A stretch of 5,462 nt of DNA, taken from NCBI GenBank assembly GCA_002492045.1, contig DKXC01000070.1:1-5462 (forward strand). Reading direction: 5' to 3'. This stretch comes from Micrococcaceae bacterium UBA7136. GTDB taxonomy: Bacteria > Actinomycetota > Actinomycetes > Actinomycetales > Micrococcaceae. Positions 1 to 5,462 of the stretch are shown in pieces. The translations under genes and the position numbers were made by a program. A model generated the notes under the pieces. That model was not told where the DNA came from. It worked only from the letters and a program-made list of their open reading frames with translations, and searched no databases. Within the stretch, counting starts at the first letter, position 1. The number at the start of each line of letters is the position of its first letter.

Positions 1-97
1 GGCGGAAATCCCTGCTCATCTCGACTGCTTCGCAGTCGATTCAGGCCCCGCCTTCGGCGGATTCCGTTCGCTCTTGCGTGCTAGCGCACCTGCGAAC
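1..97. repeat. Cluster of short GC-rich hairpins (candidate intergenic palindromic repeat)
   Basis: Three inverted repeats follow one another. The first is TCGACTGC (21-28) with GCAGTCGA (32-39) around a TTC loop. The second is CCGCC (48-52) with GGCGG (56-60), again with a TTC loop. The third is GTTCGC (66-71) with GCGAAC (92-97), enclosing an inner stem GTGC (78-81)/GCAC (86-89). The window opens with GGCGGA, the same six bases found at 56-61, so the left edge may cut another CCGCC/GGCGG hairpin and the array may continue leftward. The cluster lies beyond the 3' end of the minus-strand gene ending at 156. It could help terminate or stabilise that transcript, but no T-tract follows any stem. 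Identity as a dispersed repeat is inferred. Positions 98-155 show nothing else I can name. Confidence 0.5.
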
Positions 98-155
98 TCC
101 ATCGGTGCCAGCGGCTTCACCGCGAGTCTGCCATCGCCTGCTCCCGCGAATAGCC

Positions 156-1526
156 CTAGTCCAGCAAGCCAGTCACCGAGTCGCTGGGAGCATCCGACTG
201 GTAATAATCCGGCTGGTCACAGCCCATACCGTAGCGCATGGTCCCAATAATGGTGCTAGCTGCCTGACCCACCGTCAAAAAAGTCTGAGACCAAGAACTA
301 GCAGCCGTCGGCGGAGCCCAACCCCGCTCCTCCAGCTCCTGCACCCGGTAGACCGGCGCCTCAGAGGCAAAATCCTGGGTTGAGGCCAGCTCACAAATAT
401 AGCCAGCGGGCGACCGCAAGATCCGCACATAACTTGTAAAGTCACCAGATTCCAGAACCTGCGGTGACACATAGTAAAGCTGCAAAGACAGGCTCCAAGG
501 CAGCTGCTCCAGCTGCTCCTCCAGCACCTGAACCAGCCGCTCCCAAGCCTCAGCCGGCTGCTGATTCTCCGTCAGCGTCTGGGGCCGGACCACCCCAATA
601 CCCTGGGCCTGAATCTGCTCAATATCCAATCCCACCAGCTGCCGATCCTGCACCAGCGGACGCACCGGCAGGGCCGGATCCTGACCCAAAATCAGCACAT
701 CATTAATCATGGCCCGCCCCAGCTGCAAGGCATGATGCCAAGACCCATAGCGGGCTCGCACCGCCCCCAAGTGAGGCACCTGACCAGCCCTGGCCGGATC
801 CTCGGCCCACTCCCCATAGAGCAAAACCGTAGGCTTACGATCAGACCGAATACAGTAAGACAAGAAAGCACTCAGAGCATTACGGAAGGTACGATCAGTC
901 AGGCTAGAAGCCGCCAAGACCACCCCCAGCCGGTCAGCCTCCGGCGGGCAAATCCCGCTCTTAAGCAGGGCCCGGGCCCAAGACCGCTGACCCAGCCGCT
1001 CAGTAATCACGGCCCGAGACGGCGGCCAATGAAAACCAGCCTGAGTCAAATCAGAGAGCTCAGGCGGCAGCTGCCCCAAAAAATCATCGTAGGCCTGCTC
1101 ATCCAGCTCCGTATAAGGATGCTCATGCAGGTACTTAAGGGCCGCCCCAATCCGCCCAATAATCCCGGCAATCACATCAGCTGGCAGGGCAAAAACTTCC
1201 AGCATACGGGGCAGATCCTCCATGACCGAAGCATCCAGGCCAATCGCTGAATACTCGTAATCCGGCTCAAAATCGTAGGTGCAGGCCACCGCATACCAAA
1301 GAGCCGACGCCATGAGCACATGACTATTAGTCTGCTGCTGGCCGGCAAAAGTCCAGCGGCCAGAATTCAGGGCCCAGACCAGCAGCTCCCGGTCAATCTG
1401 TGGGTAAACCAGGACGGCCCGGGTATAGGCTTCTGAGGCCGTCCAACCCATCTGAGCCAGGCCCTCGAGCAGGCTTGAATAGCGGGAAGAAAAGTCTTCC
1501 TGTTGAAGGGTCAATGCTTCGGACAT
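156..1526 (-). CDS. Hypothetical protein with two HNH-associated-type repeats and a YbjN/TY-Chap-like C-terminus
   Basis: This 456-residue protein has no recognised function. No signal peptide or clear membrane segment is visible, so it is probably cytosolic. Residues 1-150 are mostly helical and I do not recognise them. Residues 167-191 (WPPS, then RLG, RSWARALLKSG) and 250-270 (VPHLGAVRARYGSWHHALQLG) share the pattern P-x8/9-(L/Y)G-SW-xx-AL-xxx-G. This is typical of the short repeat found near HNH and homing endonucleases, usually taken as DNA-binding. No HNH catalytic motif is visible. Residues 326-416 (AWERL, YVRILRS, CELAS, ELEERGWAPP, SW) resemble the actinobacterial YbjN/TY-Chap fold, which is related to type III secretion chaperones. 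The start at 1526 is supported by GGAG eight bases upstream. The long antisense frames have biased, low-complexity products and look like shadows. The gene is divergent from tex and has no operon partner here. That it is a real gene is near certain; the domain calls are from pattern recognition only. Confidence 0.9.
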   Translation of the reverse strand: MSEALTLQQEDFSSRYSSLLEGLAQMGWTASEAYTRAVLVYPQIDRELLVWALNSGRWTFAGQQQTNSHVLMASALWYAVACTYDFEPDYEYSAIGLDASVMEDLPRMLEVFALPADVIAGIIGRIGAALKYLHEHPYTELDEQAYDDFLGQLPPELSDLTQAGFHWPPSRAVITERLGQRSWARALLKSGICPPEADRLGVVLAASSLTDRTFRNALSAFLSYCIRSDRKPTVLLYGEWAEDPARAGQVPHLGAVRARYGSWHHALQLGRAMINDVLILGQDPALPVRPLVQDRQLVGLDIEQIQAQGIGVVRPQTLTENQQPAEAWERLVQVLEEQLEQLPWSLSLQLYYVSPQVLESGDFTSYVRILRSPAGYICELASTQDFASEAPVYRVQELEERGWAPPTAASSWSQTFLTVGQAASTIIGTMRYGMGCDQPDYYQSDAPSDSVTGLLD

Positions 1527-1534
1527 AGGTGGTT

Positions 1535-1538
1535 CTCC
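1535..1538 (-). promoter_or_regulatory. Ribosome binding site GGAG for the 456-residue protein
   Basis: GGAG on the minus strand is separated by eight bases from the ATG at 1526. This is a good Shine-Dalgarno match at normal spacing, and it fixes the start of the gene. Confidence 0.75.
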
Positions 1539-1560
1539 AAGGCAAATGCGTGAACCCGCC

Positions 1561-1571
1561 CCGGGCCCCGG
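1561..1571. other. GC palindrome CCGGG-C-CCCGG
   Basis: Two 5-base arms surround a single central C in an all-GC stretch (1555-1571) just upstream of the ribosome binding site of the minus-strand gene. The spacer is too short for a hairpin with all pairs formed. It could be a protein site or simply GC-rich leader sequence. Confidence 0.25.
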
Positions 1572-1575
1572 TGTG

Positions 1576-1606
1576 AGGGCAAGAGACAGGCGTCAGGTCT
1601 TGCCCT
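1576..1606. promoter_or_regulatory. Perfect 9-bp inverted repeat upstream of the minus-strand gene
   Basis: AGGGCAAGA (1576-1584) pairs perfectly with TCTTGCCCT (1598-1606) across a 13-base spacer. It lies 50 to 80 bases upstream of the minus-strand start at 1526. A TAGAGT hexamer (minus strand, 1609-1614) fits the TANNNT actinobacterial -10 pattern, but there is no convincing -35. If that is the promoter, the repeat covers the start of transcription, as an operator would, or forms a hairpin at the 5' end of the message. It lacks a T-tract on either strand, so a simple intrinsic terminator is unlikely. The repeat itself is certain; the role is inferred. Confidence 0.5.
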
Positions 1607-1668
1607 TAACTCTACGTTCCTGGCAGCCATTTAGACCAGCCCAGACGCAGACTGTAAGCGGGGCCATG

Positions 1669-1726
1669 GGCTTATTCATCTGGTTAGGCTCACAGACTCG
1701 CGCTCGCCTACCTGCATGAATAAGCC
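1669..1726. promoter_or_regulatory. Long inverted repeat (11-bp perfect arms) upstream of tex
   Basis: GGCTTATTCAT (1669-1679) is an exact reverse complement of ATGAATAAGCC (1716-1726). Inside it, GGTTAGGC (1682-1689) pairs with GCCTACC (1706-1712) if one T bulges, leaving a 16-base loop. Together this gives about 18 pairs in 58 bases, ending 38 bases before the tex start. No T-tract follows. It may be an RNA structure in the tex leader or an operator with widely spaced half-sites. If the TTTAAT at 1744-1749 acts as a -10, the right arm would overlap the -35 position (TAAGCC, not a good match). The pairing is seen directly; the function is not. Confidence 0.55.
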
Positions 1727-1764
1727 TCCATAAGAAAGCAGGCTTTAATGAGAGACTAGAGCTT

Positions 1765-4113
1765 ATGACAGACTCCGGTGCGCCTACCCCCCTCAGCCTT
1801 GAAGAGCGGATCGCTCCTGAACTCTCAGCCAGCCCCCGGCAGGTTGCCTCCGCCATAGACCTGCTCGACCAGGGGGCCACCGTGCCCTTTATTGCCCGCT
1901 ACCGCAAGGAAGCAACCGGCGGGCTGACCGACGTCCAGCTACGCACCCTGGCCGACCGCCTGACCTACCTGCGGGAACTGGACGCCCGCCGCCAGACTAT
2001 CCTGGCCTCCCTGGCAGAACGTCAGCTCCTGACCGGCCAGCTGGCCTCCTCACTGGCTCAGGCTACTAGCAAGAATGAGCTAGAAGCCCTCTACGCCCCC
2101 TACCGGGTCAAACGGCAGAACCTGGCCCTGCTGGCCCAAGAAGCCGGGCTCGACGCCCTGGTTGAAGACCTGCTGCAGGTGCCCTTTGCCCCCACTAGCG
2201 ACATTGCCGCCGCCTACGTCAGGGACGGGGCTGACAGCGCTGACAAGACCAGCCCCCAGGCCCTACTGGCTTCCAGCGACAAGGCCCTAGAGGGGGCCCG
2301 GGCCCTGCTGACCGACCGGGCCCTGACCGACCCGGCCCTAGCCCAGAAGCTCCGCCAGCGTTTCCTCCGCCGGGGCCTTATCACCTCCCGCCTGATTCCC
2401 GGCCAGCAAGAAGCCGGCGCCAAATTCAGTGACTACTTCGAGTTCCACGAAGAAATCCGCCGCATCCCCTCCCACCGGGTCCTGGCCCTGCTGCGAGCCG
2501 AAAAGGAAGGGGCCGTTAAGGTCAGCATCGACGTAGACCTCCTGCCCCCAGCCAAGTCCAGCCTCAAGGGCCCAGCCCGGGAAGCCGCCGAAATCCTGGC
2601 CGAAGAATACGAACGCGAGCGCTCCTGGTACGAGCGGGCTGTCGCCGAAGCCCTGGGCATTGGCGCCCAAATCCTCAATATGGTCTCTGACGAGAGCATG
2701 GTGGCAGGTTGGCTAGCCAAAACCGCCCGAAGCATCTGGCGGCAGCGGCTCCTGCCCCGCCTGGCCACAGAGGTACGGTCCAGCCTCTTTGACCAGGCCC
2801 AAACCCAGGCCATCAGCATCTTCGCTTCCAACCTGCGAGACCTCCTGCTAGCTGCCCCCGCTGGCTCCCGCACCACCCTGGGCCTAGACCCGGGCCTGCG
2901 CACCGGCGTCAAACTGGCGGTTGTTGGCCCCACCGGCCAGGTGCTAGAAACCGCTACCATCTACCCGCACGCCCCCCGCAAACTCTGGGACCAGTCCCTG
3001 GCCACCCTCAAGCGTCTGGTCAGCGACCACTCAGTGGAGCTACTGGCCATCGGCAACGGCACCGCCAGCAGAGAAACCGACCGGCTAGCTGCCGACCTAC
3101 TCAAAAACCTAGGCCAAGAGGGTAGCCCCCAACCCCAGAAGGTCCTGGTCTCAGAGGCTGGTGCCTCCGTCTACTCAGCCTCTCAGCTGGCCAGCCAGGA
3201 ACTGCCTGGCCTGGACGTCTCCCTGCGCGGGGCCGTCTCCATTGCCCGCCGCCTCCAAGACCCCCTGGCTGAACTGGTCAAAATTGAGCCTCAATCCATC
3301 GGGGTTGGCCAATACCAGCATGACGTTTCACCCACGGCCCTAGCCAAGGCCCTGGACGCGGTCGTAGAAGACAGCGTCAATGCTGTGGGCGTCCTGCTTA
3401 ACTCAGCCTCACCGGCCCTCCTGTCCCGGGTAGCTGGCCTCAACAAGACCCTGGCCCAAAAGATCGTGGCCTACCGGGAAGAGCATGGCCCCTTCCAGCA
3501 GCGGACCGACCTGCTCAAGGTGCCCCGTCTGGGCCCCAAGGCCTACCAGCAGGCCGCTGGCTTCGTCCGTATCCTGGACGGGCCTGAGCCCCTGGACGCC
3601 TCCGGGGTGCACCCCGAATCCTACGACCTGGCCCGGCAGATTGTGGCTGCCGCCGGTGGCTTCCAGCAGGGCCGAATCCCAGCTGCGGCCCTGGTCAGCC
3701 TAGACCCCCGTGATTTCGTCAGCGACCAGATTGGCCTGCCCACCGTCCAAGATATCTTCGCCGAGCTAGAAAAACCTGGCCGAGACCCCCGTCCCTCCTT
3801 CAAAACTGCCCGCTTTGAAGAAGGAATTGAGACCATAGCCGACCTGGCCCCCGGCATGATTTTGGAGGGTACGGTCTCTAACGTGGCTGCCTTCGGGGCC
3901 TTTGTCGATATTGGGGTTCACCAGGACGGGCTGGTGCATGTATCGCAGATGAGTCAGGACTTCGTCTCCGACCCCCACCAGATCCTCAAATCTGGCCAGA
4001 TCGTGCAGGTGCGGGTGGTCGAGGTAGACGCTAGCCGCCGCCGGATCTCCCTCTCCCTGCTGCTGGAAGAGCCCCAGCCCAGGGGACGCAAGGGGCCCCG
4101 GCGCCGCCGCTAG
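1765..4113 (+). CDS. tex: Tex family S1 RNA-binding / transcription accessory protein
   Basis: Tex is a conserved cytosolic nucleic-acid-binding protein linked in other bacteria to transcription and RNA handling; its exact role varies by species. At 782 residues this copy is full length (about 780 is usual). The N-terminal helical region includes LLDQGATVPFIARYRKEATGGL (residues 33-54), a hallmark of the family. The YqgF/RNase H-like domain spans about 370-500, with LGLDPGLRTG (372-381), IGNGTASRETD (429-439) and VSEAGASVYSAS (462-473). Helix-hairpin-helix motifs follow at about 546-603 (AGLNKTLAQKIVAYREEHG, then VPRLGPKAYQQAAGF). An S1 domain occupies about 697-765 (EGTVSNVAAFGAFVDIG, DGLVHVSQMS). 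The last ten residues are strongly basic (RGRKGPRRRR). The ATG at 1765 is the only plausible start: an in-frame TGA lies at 1717 and there is no start codon between. The ribosome binding site is weak (GAGAG at 1750-1754 or GAG at 1759-1761). Confidence 0.97.
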   Translation: MTDSGAPTPLSLEERIAPELSASPRQVASAIDLLDQGATVPFIARYRKEATGGLTDVQLRTLADRLTYLRELDARRQTILASLAERQLLTGQLASSLAQATSKNELEALYAPYRVKRQNLALLAQEAGLDALVEDLLQVPFAPTSDIAAAYVRDGADSADKTSPQALLASSDKALEGARALLTDRALTDPALAQKLRQRFLRRGLITSRLIPGQQEAGAKFSDYFEFHEEIRRIPSHRVLALLRAEKEGAVKVSIDVDLLPPAKSSLKGPAREAAEILAEEYERERSWYERAVAEALGIGAQILNMVSDESMVAGWLAKTARSIWRQRLLPRLATEVRSSLFDQAQTQAISIFASNLRDLLLAAPAGSRTTLGLDPGLRTGVKLAVVGPTGQVLETATIYPHAPRKLWDQSLATLKRLVSDHSVELLAIGNGTASRETDRLAADLLKNLGQEGSPQPQKVLVSEAGASVYSASQLASQELPGLDVSLRGAVSIARRLQDPLAELVKIEPQSIGVGQYQHDVSPTALAKALDAVVEDSVNAVGVLLNSASPALLSRVAGLNKTLAQKIVAYREEHGPFQQRTDLLKVPRLGPKAYQQAAGFVRILDGPEPLDASGVHPESYDLARQIVAAAGGFQQGRIPAAALVSLDPRDFVSDQIGLPTVQDIFAELEKPGRDPRPSFKTARFEEGIETIADLAPGMILEGTVSNVAAFGAFVDIGVHQDGLVHVSQMSQDFVSDPHQILKSGQIVQVRVVEVDASRRRISLSLLLEEPQPRGRKGPRRRR

Positions 4114-4133
4114 CCCAGAAGAGCGCAGGTTCA

Positions 4134-4155
4134 CCCCTGCCGAACAGGCTAGGGG
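4134..4155 (+). terminator. Stem-loop after tex, possible terminator
   Basis: CCCCTGCC (4134-4141) pairs with GGC (4147-4149) and AGGGG (4151-4155), with one bulged T at 4150 and a five-base loop GAACA. This is an eight-pair, nearly all-GC stem beginning 21 bases after the tex stop. It has no T-tract, as is common in high-GC Gram-positives, so it may terminate weakly or only protect the 3' end. An alternative shorter stem, GCAGG (4125-4129) with CCTGC (4136-4140), competes for the same bases. Confidence 0.45.
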
Positions 4156-4200
4156 GCTAAGAGCAGAGGGGACTAGAGTGGGTGTGACCCTGCATACCCG

Positions 4201-4206
4201 AAAGGA
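4201..4206 (+). promoter_or_regulatory. Ribosome binding site AAAGGA for the aldo/keto reductase
   Basis: AAAGGA lies six bases before the ATG at 4213, within an A-rich run. It is a better Shine-Dalgarno match than that of tex and fixes the reductase start. Confidence 0.75.
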
Positions 4207-4212
4207 AAAACC

Positions 4213-5046
4213 ATGACCGCCTCACCCCTTCTCACCTTCAATGACGGCCAGAGCATCCCCCAGCTGGGCTACGGCGTCTGGCAGGTCGAAAACGAGACCG
4301 CTCAAAAGGTCGTCGGCCTAGCCCTGGAGGCCGGCTACCGCCATATCGACACCGCTAAAATCTACGGCAACGAAGAGGGCACCGGTAAGGCAATTGCTAC
4401 CTCCGGCCTAGCCCGCCAGGAGGTCTTCCTCACCACCAAGATTTGGAACGAGGACCAGGGCTACGAGCAGGCCCTCACAGCAGCGGACGAGTCCCTGGCC
4501 CGCCTGGGCACCGACTACGTCGACCTGCTGCTGGTCCACTGGGCCAAGCCCTCCCAGGGGCTCTACCTTGATACCTGGAAGGCCCTCATCGAACTGCAGA
4601 AGCAGGGCAAGGCCAAGTCCATCGGCGTCTCTAACTTCCCCGAAGAGCAGCTGCGCGAAATCATCGCCGAAACCGGTGTGGTGCCTGCCATCCACCAGAT
4701 TGAGCTGCACCCCTACTTTGCCCAGGAGAAGCTGCGTGAAGTCCATGCAGAACTAGGTATCGTCACCCAAGCCTGGAGCCCCCTGGGCAACCGCTCCGAC
4801 CTGCTTGAGAACCCCGTTATTGGCGAAATCGCTGAGGCCCATGACGCTACCCCCGCCCAGGTGGTGCTGGCCTGGCACCGTACCCACGGCATCGTTGCCA
4901 TTCCCAAGTCGGTCACCCCCGAGCGTATCGTCTCTAACTTTGACTCCCTCAAGCTGACCCTAACCAGCGACGAGGTCTCAAAGATTGATGGGCTCTCATC
5001 AGCCCAGGGCCGTATCGGCCCCGACCCGGCAGATATCGACTTCTAG
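4213..5046 (+). CDS. Aldo/keto reductase, 2,5-diketo-D-gluconate reductase type
   Basis: This is a soluble (alpha/beta)8-barrel oxidoreductase that in this family reduces aldehydes and ketones with NADPH; the substrate cannot be read from sequence. Its 277 residues match the usual size. The catalytic tetrad is complete: Asp46 and Tyr51 in GYRHIDTAKIYGNE (41-54), Lys76 in LTTKIWNE, and His109 in LGTDYVDLLLVHW (98-110). Other family marks are IGVSNF (137-142), HQIELHPY (161-168), AWSPLG (187-192) and the cofactor-binding IPKSVTPERIVSNFD (230-244) with Lys232, Ser233 and Arg238. The usual HWP after the catalytic His is HWA here (residues 109-111), a minor deviation. The gene starts 99 bases after tex on the same strand, with a stem-loop between, so co-transcription is uncertain. 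Its stop overlaps the stop of the convergent transporter gene. Family assignment is firm; a dkgA or dkgB label would be a guess. Confidence 0.96.
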   Translation: MTASPLLTFNDGQSIPQLGYGVWQVENETAQKVVGLALEAGYRHIDTAKIYGNEEGTGKAIATSGLARQEVFLTTKIWNEDQGYEQALTAADESLARLGTDYVDLLLVHWAKPSQGLYLDTWKALIELQKQGKAKSIGVSNFPEEQLREIIAETGVVPAIHQIELHPYFAQEKLREVHAELGIVTQAWSPLGNRSDLLENPVIGEIAEAHDATPAQVVLAWHRTHGIVAIPKSVTPERIVSNFDSLKLTLTSDEVSKIDGLSSAQGRIGPDPADIDF

Positions 5047-5462
5047 GAGTCAAGGATAGGCTGCTGCCGTGTTTCGGGGATAGGCTCCGGTACATAGCGC
5101 CAGAGGGCAGATGCCGCCAGCGTTGCTAGGGCGATGGTGACCATGACCAGGGTTCCTCCGATGACCGCTGCTAAGGGGGAACCCACCAACTCGGCGGTAC
5201 CGCCCACAAAGGCCATGCCCAGGTTAGGGCCGCCCGCAACCGTGATGATGAAGAGCCCCTGTAGGCGTCCGCGCAGGGCGTCGGGGGTGGCTACCTGAAT
5301 AATGGTGGAGCGGTAGACCGACCCCAGGGCGTCTGCCCAGCCCATAAAAGCCAGCGCCGCAAAAGCTAGGCTGAGCGGCAGCAGGTTTTCGCTGATGGAG
5401 GCGCTGGGCATGCGCCCCTCGTAAGCCCAAGCGATAAGACCGAAGGCGATAAAGCCCAGCCC
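5043..5462 (-). CDS. MFS transporter, EntS-like (MFS_3) type, C-terminal part only
   Basis: The reading frame stays open to the right edge, so the 5' part of the gene is outside the window and the ATG at 5411 is internal. The visible 139 residues are the C-terminal third or so of a 12-helix permease. They start in a helix (GLGFIAFGLIAWAY, 1-14), followed by helices near 28-47, 69-90 and 97-120, and a short polar tail. The segment YRSTIIQVATPDALRGRLQGL (50-70) matches the loop between helices 10 and 11 of EntS-like exporters (ATPDxxRGR). That family includes siderophore and drug exporters; the substrate is unknown here. The gene converges on the aldo/keto reductase and shares four bases with it. 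Its promoter lies outside the window. The family assignment is good and the subfamily moderate. Confidence 0.92.
   Translation of the reverse strand, partial: GLGFIAFGLIAWAYEGRMPSASISENLLPLSLAFAALAFMGWADALGSVYRSTIIQVATPDALRGRLQGLFIITVAGGPNLGMAFVGGTAELVGSPLAAVIGGTLVMVTIALATLAASALWRYVPEPIPETRQQPILDS

Noticed and set aside
21..60. Intrinsic terminator for the minus-strand gene
   Set aside because: The stems are strong but none is followed by a T-tract on the relevant strand, and several occur in series, which fits a repeat element better. A weak terminator role is not excluded.
66..97. Integron attC-like site, suggested by GTT...AAC arms
   Set aside because: The arms GTTCGC/GCGAAC do not fit the GTTRRRY and RYYYAAC core sites, and there is no integrase or cassette nearby.
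464..706. Plus-strand open frame with a Pro/Ala-rich product
   Set aside because: It is antisense to the well-supported minus-strand gene; its low-complexity composition is what the reverse of that gene's codons gives, and no domain is visible.
732..1250. Plus-strand 172-residue basic open frame
   Set aside because: It is antisense to the same gene, rich in Arg/Pro/Gln, has no recognisable fold and no ribosome binding site.
1721..1749. Tex promoter with -10 TTTAAT (1744-1749) and -35 TAAGCC (1721-1726)
   Set aside because: The spacing is 17 but the -35 does not match and the -10 lacks the conserved second-position A, so it is too weak to list as a feature.
2433..2960. Minus-strand 175-residue open frame within tex
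   Set aside because: It lies opposite the conserved tex coding sequence, and its Arg/Ser-rich product is typical of an antisense shadow in high-GC DNA.
5043..5411. Complete small membrane protein starting at the ATG at 5411
   Set aside because: The frame continues without a stop to the window edge with another membrane segment, and the sequence matches the C-terminal part of an MFS permease, so this is an internal methionine.

Overview
The window looks like ordinary chromosomal DNA from a high-GC Gram-positive bacterium (Actinomycetota). The evidence is the high GC content, strong GCC/CTG/GGC codon preference, actinobacterial-style proteins and weak consensus promoters. A Micrococcaceae-like host such as Rothia is a guess I cannot test here. 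I see no phage, transposase, CRISPR array, tRNA or rRNA.

Layout from left to right. Positions 1-155 hold a cluster of short GC-rich hairpins (three between 21 and 97), which looks like an intergenic palindromic repeat, just past the 3' end of the first gene. Positions 156-1526 (minus strand) encode a 456-residue cytosolic protein of unknown function. It has two internal copies of a motif like the HNH/homing-endonuclease-associated repeat and a C-terminal segment resembling YbjN/TY-Chap-type chaperone-fold domains. Positions 1527-1764 are a divergent intergenic region with two clear inverted repeats (1576-1606 and 1669-1726), one near each gene. Positions 1765-4113 (plus) encode a full-length Tex-family RNA-binding protein. 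Positions 4114-4212 carry a stem-loop behind tex and a good ribosome binding site for the next gene. Positions 4213-5046 (plus) encode an aldo/keto reductase of the 2,5-diketogluconate reductase type. Positions 5043-5462 (minus) are the 3' end of a major facilitator superfamily exporter whose start lies beyond the right edge. It converges on the reductase, and the two stop codons share the palindrome CTAG.

The genes do not form an evident pathway. Tex is a housekeeping nucleic-acid-binding factor, the reductase is a soluble NADPH enzyme, and the transporter is on the opposite strand. The items most worth a second look are the unknown 456-residue protein, the two long inverted repeats between it and tex, and the hairpin cluster at the left edge. 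None amounts to a demonstrated new system.
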